Positions 58,171-64,000 of a stretch of DNA of 64,000 nt are shown piece after piece. The notes beneath the pieces are model-generated. The model worked only from the letters and a program-made list of their open reading frames with translations. It did not search any database and was not told where the DNA came from. Within the stretch, counting starts at the first letter, position 1. The number at the start of each line of letters is the position of its first letter. Location of the stretch: contig CM045763.1 in the NCBI GenBank assembly GCA_025200525.1, positions 87,820,131 to 87,884,130 of the forward strand, given 5' to 3'. The DNA comes from Camellia lanceoleosa. Lineage: Eukaryota; Streptophyta; Magnoliopsida; Ericales; Theaceae. Position numbers and translations under genes: made by a program.

Positions 58171-58455
58171 TGCAAATCATATTCCAAAACCACGTTTTAA
58201 ACAAATCTTCATAATGATTACAAGTAAATTTTCAACACCATGACCCCTCCACTGGTCATTCAATCCCATCACATGATGAATAAGTCTTAATATACATCCA
58301 AACATGCATTTCCTCGTAGTTTTAGCCAATTTTAATATATATTCCATACTTCCAAAACATATTCAATGTTTATGATAAACTCACATTTCCAAAATTTAAA
58401 GAATATATACAATGCTTTTATATTTCATTAACATAATCAAAACCCCAGTGTATGT
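58171..58455 (-). other. Untranslated stretch between integrase and PPT of Tekay-2
   Basis: AT-rich, no frame. The corresponding stretch of Tekay-1 is 46276-46712, with the same 'acatattcaatgtt' phrases. Confidence 0.5.
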
Positions 58456-60000
58456 TCAAACACCAACAACTAAGTCTGGATATTTCTCTTGGACTTTCGA
58501 TTCACACTCCCAAGTTGCTTCCTTAACTCCGTGATGTTTCCACAATGCCTTAACCAAAGGAATTGTCTTGCCTCGCAAGACTTGGTCCCGAGTATCCAAG
58601 ACTCTCATCCGTCTCTCCTCATACGAGGCATCCTCATCTACTTCTAAGTCGGTCCAATCCAACACGTGCGATGGATCCAACTCATCTTTTCGAAGCATAC
58701 TAATATGAAACACGTCATGAACCCTTGAAAGCTGTGGCGGCAACGCCAAACGGTAAGTAACCTCTCCGATCCACTCAGGATCTCAAAAGGCCCAATAAAT
58801 CGAGGGGACAACTTCTCACTCTTCCCAAATCTCATCAAACCCCGCCTAGATAATATCTTCAAAAAGACATGATCTCCCACTTCAAAAGACAAAGGTCTCC
58901 TCCTACGATCGACGTAACTTTTCTGACAACTCTGAGCCGAAACCAACCTCTTACGGATAAGTGCCACTTTCTCCGTCGTTTCTCAAACCAACTTCGGTCC
59001 CAACAAAGGTGCATCACCCACCTCGGCCTAACATATAGGGGACCTATACGGTCGGCCATACAAGGCCTTAAATGGTGCCATGCCAATACTCGATTGGAAG
59101 CTATTGTTCTAGGCAAACTCCACTAAGGGAAAATGCCTCTCCCATGACCCCTTGAAGTCAGGGACACACCCTCGAAGTATATCCTCAAAGATCTGAATAG
59201 CCTGCTCGGACTGCCCGTCAGTTTAAGGGTGATATGCTTTGCTAAAAGTCAGTCTAGTGCCCAAGGCACTCTACAAGCTTTGCCACAACCAAGCTGTGAA
59301 ACGCGGATCTCTATCCGAAACAATCGTTGCAGGAACCCCATGCAACCTCACTATGTCCCTTATGTACAGGTCGGTAAGGTAATCTATCGAGTCATTTACG
59401 CGTATAGGAATAATATGCACCGACTTAGTCAGCCGGTCAACTACCACCCAAATGGCATCACTACCCAGTTGAGTCCTCGGAAGACCCACAACAAAATCTA
59501 TCGTGACATACTCCCATTTCCACTCAACTATAGGCAAGGGTTGCAACAAACCGCCGCAGGACTCTGATGCTCGGCCTTCACTTGCTGACAAGTAAGGCAC
59601 TTCAACACAAACATGGCCACGTCATTCTTCATACCTCTCCACCAAAAATGATGACTTAGGTCATGATACATCTTTGTGCCTCCCGGATACACCGCAAGGA
59701 GCGAATGAAGAAACTCTCGGATCAATTCCTCTCAGCAAGACTCCGACACGACAAGACGGTCACAATATCTAACACTCGAGTTAAGATACACACTCAAGCC
59801 CCGTTCTACTTTCCCACTAGAGATCTTCTTCCGAAGGGTTTCTACTTTAAGGTCACTCTTTTGTGCCTCCATCACTCGGTTCACAAGTGTAGGTTGGGCA
59901 ACTACCATAAACAAAGCCGCAGATTCAATGGACTCTCTAAGATGCAAGTCAAACTCTCCAAGAGCACCCAACATTTCCCACTCCTAGATAGAATTACAAG
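58456..60000 (-). pseudogene. Integrase with chromodomain of Tekay-2, broken
   Basis: 59974-59732 is the linker (MLGALGEFDLHLRES). 59725-59528 is the zinc part (PGGTKMYHDL, CLTCQQVK), where the second His of the motif reads Tyr (AVYPGG against AVHSGG in Tekay-1). 59600-59271 holds D in VTIDFVVGLP and D in VSDRDPRF. DGQSEQAIQ with the third acidic residue lies near 59210, after a stop replacing Gln. 58967-58644 and 58749-58456 hold GDHVFLKILSRRG and the chromodomain VRVLDTRDQVLRGKTIPLVK, HHGVKEATWE. Several frameshifts separate the parts. Confidence 0.85.
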
Positions 60001-61690
60001 TCATGCTGCTAACAGATTTTCTACTCAAGGCATCGGCCATAACGTTTGCCTTCCCCGGGTGATAGGGCAACTCGAAATCATAATTTTCTATGAACTCCAT
60101 CCATCTCACCTGCCTCAAATTCAAGTCTTTCTATGTAAACAAATACTTTAGACTCTTGTGATCGGAGAATACCTCAAATTTCTCACCATACAGATAGTGC
60201 CTCCAAATTTTCAAGGCGAATATCACCGCCACTAACTCTAGATCATGAGTAGGGTAGTTCCTCTCGTGTGTTTTCAGCTGCCGTGAGCCATAGGTTACTA
60301 CCTTCCCCTCTTGCATCAAAACACAACCCAAACCTTCTCATAAGGCATCACAATAAACTAAATAACCCACACCCCTCTTTGGAATGATCAAAACTGGAGC
60401 AGTGGTTAGTCTAACCTTAAGCTCTTGAAATGACTTCTCACAGGACTCATTCTACACAAACTTAACTTCCTTCCTCGTCAATCTAGTTAACGGTGAAGCT
60501 AATCTAGAGAAATCCTTCACAAATCTCCGATAATACCCGGCCAACTCCAGGAAACTACGGATCTCAAAAGCATTCTTAGGTTGTGCCTAATCTTACTCTA
60601 CCTTTATCTTGGATGAATCTATAGCCACCCCTTTCTTGAATATTACATGGCCTAAGAACTTAACCTTTTCCAGCTAGAACTCACACTTCCCAAACTTAGT
60701 GTACAGTTTATAGGCTTTAAGCAACTCAAGCACCAGTCGCAAGTGTTCCTCGTGTTCCTCTTCAGAGGGTGAGTAAATCAAAATGTCATCTACAAAGACG
60801 ACTACAAAATGATCTAGGAACTCATGGAAGATCCGATTCATCAAATCCATAAACACAACTGGAGCATTGGTAAGCCCAAAAAGCATCACTAGAAACTCGT
60901 AATGGCCATACCGCGTATGAAATGTTGCCTTTGGGATATCCTCCTCCCTTACCCTTAGCTAGTGATAACTCAATCTCAAGTCTATCTTAGAGAAGCAACA
61001 AGAACCCTTTAACTGATCAAACAGATCATCTATACGAGACATTGTGTAGTTGTTCTTAATAGTTACCCTATTCAACTTCCTATAATCGATACAAAGTCGC
61101 AACACTCCATCTTTCTTTTTAGTAAAAAGAGCCGGTGCTCCCCAAGGTGAGATACTAGGGCGGATAAAACCCTTACCTAATAGTTCCTGGAGTTGAATCT
61201 TTAACTCACTCAACTTAGCGGTTGCAAACTGATATGGTGCCATAGAAATTGATGTCGTGCCATACACTAAATCAATAAAGAACTCGATCTCTTAGTGAGG
61301 TGGTAAACTAGTAAGATCATTGGGAAAAACATCGAGGTATTCGCAAACCACCCTTGGCAATTCAACCCGGACTTCATCACACTCACTACTCAAGAAGCTA
61401 GTAAGAAGGCAACTAAGTTCACTTTGCCCTCGCGGATCATATACCGGTGATAAGACTCTATCCACCTGGTTCCCCAAGAAATAAAAGCAATCACCATTCG
61501 AGGTACATACAGTAACCCTATGACGGTAGCAATTTATAACAGCCCGATATGACGATAATCAGTTCATACCCAATATAACATCAAAGTTAGACATATCAAT
61601 CAATACAAATACAAATACAAATGCAAATGGAAGTCGACGATCGGCAACCTCTATGTCATAACCCCAACACCCCTATTTCAGAATAACTTC
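60001..61690 (-). pseudogene. Reverse transcriptase and RNase H of Tekay-2, broken
   Basis: 61477-61292 (SPVYDPRGQSELSCLL) and 61267-60959 ([34 protein letters not shown]) precede the polymerase block 60889-60674 with [15 protein letters not shown]. RNase H at 60331-60131 ([13 protein letters not shown]) ends YLFT then TAG, the same codon that is TAA in Tekay-1. Stops and gaps in between, so not functional. Confidence 0.85.
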
Positions 61691-63141
61691 ACCATCAATA
61701 GGTGACTCTACACAAATAGGAGATGCTAACTGTGCCAACTCCAATCCCAACACTGATGTAAATACAGACGAAATAAAAAAAATGGGATGCACCCATATCA
61801 GTTAACACATTAACAATTGAATTGCAAAACAAGAAGGTACCTCTCACTACTAAAGAAGCAGGTACAAGATCTGGTGCTATAACAGCATACACTTGCCCAG
61901 TAGGTCTCTGTTCACCCTGCTCACCCCTTAGAGCATATGTTTGATGCACTGACTAAGCCGAAGAGGCTCCTTGATTGGTCCTCAAGGCTTGTGCTGACTA
62001 TGCAAACTGGTGACTCTGTGCTTGCCTCGGACTAGAAGCACCAGATGTGCCACCCAATTGTGGGGAAAACCTCTTCATGTGCCCCACCTGCCCATACTAA
62101 AAAAAAGTGAGCGGTTGGCCTCTTCCCTGACTTTGGTCTTGAGAACGAGCTAAAGACGAAGCTACTCGCTGCCCCCCCCTCTGCGGGCAAGCTGGAGACA
62201 TATGGCCCAACTGACTACATTTGAAACAAGTCACATCTCCCTGACCACCTCTTCCAAAACCCAAACCAGGTATTGGAAAAGTGGATCTCGATTGAGCTCC
62301 TTGGGACAACTAGGGGTTAGAACCCTTTTGCTTCTTACTGTCCCCCTGATTATCCTGACTCTTCCTAGAGCCCATCATTCTCTCATCCTCGGCCTGCATA
62401 ATGGTCTCAAGATGGGCTGTCGCCTCTACAAGATGCCCATACTCTCTAATCATGGATTCGGCCACTCTAAACATGAGCCCGGTACTCAATTTCCTCTCAA
62501 ACTCTAAATGACGACGCTCTTCAATCGCAACAAGCTTAGGTGCGTACTTGGACAAGCTAGTGAAGGTGGCCTCAAGCTCGGCCACATGCGTGTTCAACTG
62601 CTTGAGCTGAGAAAACTAATCCCTCAACTTCTCCCTAACAGTGGGAGGCAAACTTGTCTTGGAAGGCATCAACAAAAGCCTTCCAAGTCCCTCTAATGCG
62701 CCCCTGCTTATACTTCCACCATTGGCCCACGTCTCCCTTTAACTGGAAGGACGCTAGGGTCACCCTCAAACCCCCATCTTCAATGCCGAGCATCTCAAAT
62801 GTCTTCACTACCTACTCTAGCCACTCAACCGCCTTCAGTGGCTCCTTGGAATCACTCAAAAACTCGTCCGGATTCGACTGGAAAAACTCCATCTTCAAGA
62901 AAGATGGCCCAGCTTTAGCAACTTGGGCCTGGACTTGATTCTCAGCCCTGAGAATGTCCATGGATTCCCACAAAGGTCTGGCCATCTTGCGGGCCAAGGC
63001 GTCCATAGCCTGTTGACCAACCAGTTCGGCCACATTGGCCTGACCAACCCTTTCTTCCTGTACCAGAATATTGTCTGGTAGAGGCATCTCATGCCTCCTA
63101 GGCCTACCACGCCTATCACCACCACGTTCACATCTTGACAT
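61691..63141 (-). pseudogene. gag: gag and protease of Tekay-2, broken
   Basis: ATG 63141 opens MSRCERGGDRRGRPRRHEMP. Gag core: FFQSNPDEFLSDSKEPLKAV (62880), LKGDVGQWWKYKQGRIRGTW (62720). LEFERKLSTGLMFRVAESM (62490) leads to the zinc knuckle CFKCSQLGHMSPACP (62225); a second knuckle (YGQVGHMKRFSP, 62080) has lost its cysteines. Protease: VNVLTDMGASHFF (61810), where the usual catalytic D-T-G reads D-M-G. The frame is broken by stops at about 62810, 62640, 62305 and 62095. Confidence 0.82.
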
Positions 63142-63528
63142 CCTATCAAAGGTAACAAAAGCTATTAGTACATTTACAAATGTGTCGAAGCTAACTCACT
63201 CACGTCCTAATGAGATGGACAACAGTAAATCACTCCATATAAGCACGTAATCACATAAGCACATACGAATTTCCTTCCTAGATAATGTCCGCCCTACGAC
63301 GTTGCTAGAGTTCTAATTAGAAACAAAGTGATCAAGTGCTCTTCTAATAGGACTTCCCGAAACCCGTAGACCCAATCAATATCTTAGGAACTAAATCTCA
63401 TACCCATATAATCATATAAGTATATTATCATACAAGCATACAATATGCACAAGCATCTCAACCAAGTGAGATGAATCCCTTATGGTACTAACCACTTTCC
63501 ACGTATTCAAAGTATTCAAACCCGGTAT
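63142..63528 (-). other. Leader of Tekay-2
   Basis: Between PBS and gag ATG. It contains 'agcacataatcatataag'-like AT-rich repeats (63230-63450). No gene. Confidence 0.5.
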
Positions 63529-63540
63529 GCTTTGATTTCA
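63529..63540 (-). other. Decayed primer-binding site of Tekay-2
   Basis: Minus-strand sense TGAAATCAAAGC against the usual TGGTATCAGAGC, complementary to initiator methionine tRNA: 9 of 12 bases agree. It starts three bases after the LTR end, as expected. Confidence 0.6.
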
Positions 63541-63543
63541 AGT

Positions 63544-64000
63544 TGTAACACCCCCAAAATAATACCATAAATCCAATTCATAAGTAGAAAAATAATAGAA
63601 ATAAAGTACTTTCATTCATCAGAGTTCAATTACAAAAGTTAACACATGCATTATACATTTACAAATGTTCATCCTAAATCTACAGCATGTGTTTCAATTT
63701 AAAGAGAACTGAAAACTAAACAGGTAATAATATGCCCTATGAGCTTACATCTTTCCAAGTCATTACTTGGTTACAACAAGATGAGCCTAACTCAATACAA
63801 TTAAAGCCCTTGGCTATACAAAAAGAATACAACAAAATAAAGAGCTCTTGCTCTTCAATAGTCCCTCCAAGCTATTGTCTTGGCGGAGGGATGTCACTAG
63901 CACCTAAAAATGGTTTTTCCCAAATAGGTTGAGCCAAAGCCCAGTAGGAATAATCTAACACAGTATATGAGATTTAACAAAGATATAAGTATAATTGCAG
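63544..64000 (-). repeat. 5' LTR of Tekay-2 (partial, continues outside the window)
   Basis: TGTAACACCCCCAAAATAAT onwards matches 55979-56440 at about 93-95% by eye. Open frame 63732-63932 within it is not a gene. Confidence 0.85.

Larger units (their letters stand above)
55979..64000 (-). mobile_element. Tekay-2: Tekay-like chromovirus, nearly complete but dead, 5' LTR runs out of the window
   Basis: In minus-strand sense: 5' LTR (from 63544, partial), PBS, gag, protease, RT, RNase H, integrase, chromodomain, PPT and 3' LTR (55979-58141). The LTR pair is about 93-95% alike over the visible 457 bp. Stops and frameshifts occur in every domain. It is the same family as Tekay-1. Confidence 0.88.

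Overview
This window is plant nuclear DNA from a probable eudicot and is almost entirely nested LTR retrotransposons. The evidence is Ty3/Gypsy gag-pol relics of the Tat/Ogre-like and Tekay-like chromovirus lineages, LTRs of 2-4 kb, primer-binding sites (PBS) and polypurine tracts (PPT), 5-bp target-site duplications (TSD), AT-rich surroundings, and two plant-type exons of an EDM2-like gene. The species cannot be told from the sequence. No rRNA, tRNA, CRISPR or organelle gene was seen. Identity figures are by eye.

Layout. (1) Element A is an old Tat-type element on the + strand and the outermost layer. Its 5' LTR is cut by the window start (1-2102). Its PBS is at 2108, and its leader is interrupted at 2283 and resumes at 31375. 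Then follow gag (32171 on), protease, G-patch, RT, RNase H, a second RNase H, integrase (to about 39466), an antisense DUF7745-type extra ORF, and a last LTR scrap at 51937-52058. (2) Element B (2284-31374) sits in A's leader with perfect AAAGG duplications. It has 3.85-kb LTRs, a gag lacking its capsid core, only a shadow of pol, and a seven-exon antisense plant-mobile-domain (PMD) gene. (3) Element C (16683-27095) sits inside B with perfect TGTAC duplications and lies on the minus strand. It has 0.4-kb LTRs and gag-protease, no RT or integrase, two tandem-repeat arrays, and a third kind of antisense extra ORF. (4) A solo Tekay-like LTR (40487-42846) and a truncated Tekay-like element (Tekay-1, 43959-49794) lie in A's 3' part. 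An inverted Tat-type LTR (49795-51936, 'D') follows. (5) 52059-55978 is the only stretch not obviously LTR-retrotransposon; it carries two exons of an EDM2-like gene on the minus strand. (6) A second Tekay-like element (Tekay-2, minus strand) runs from 55979 past the window end.

How the parts relate. The nesting gives an order: A, then B in A, then C in B. A's reading frames are mostly preserved but full of stops of the C-to-T / G-to-A type. C's frames are broken mainly by small indels. B and C lack the enzymes for their own transposition and would depend on enzymes made by other elements. The most interesting point is that three nested Tat elements each carry a different antisense extra gene between pol and the 3' LTR. 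No gene in the window looks intact.
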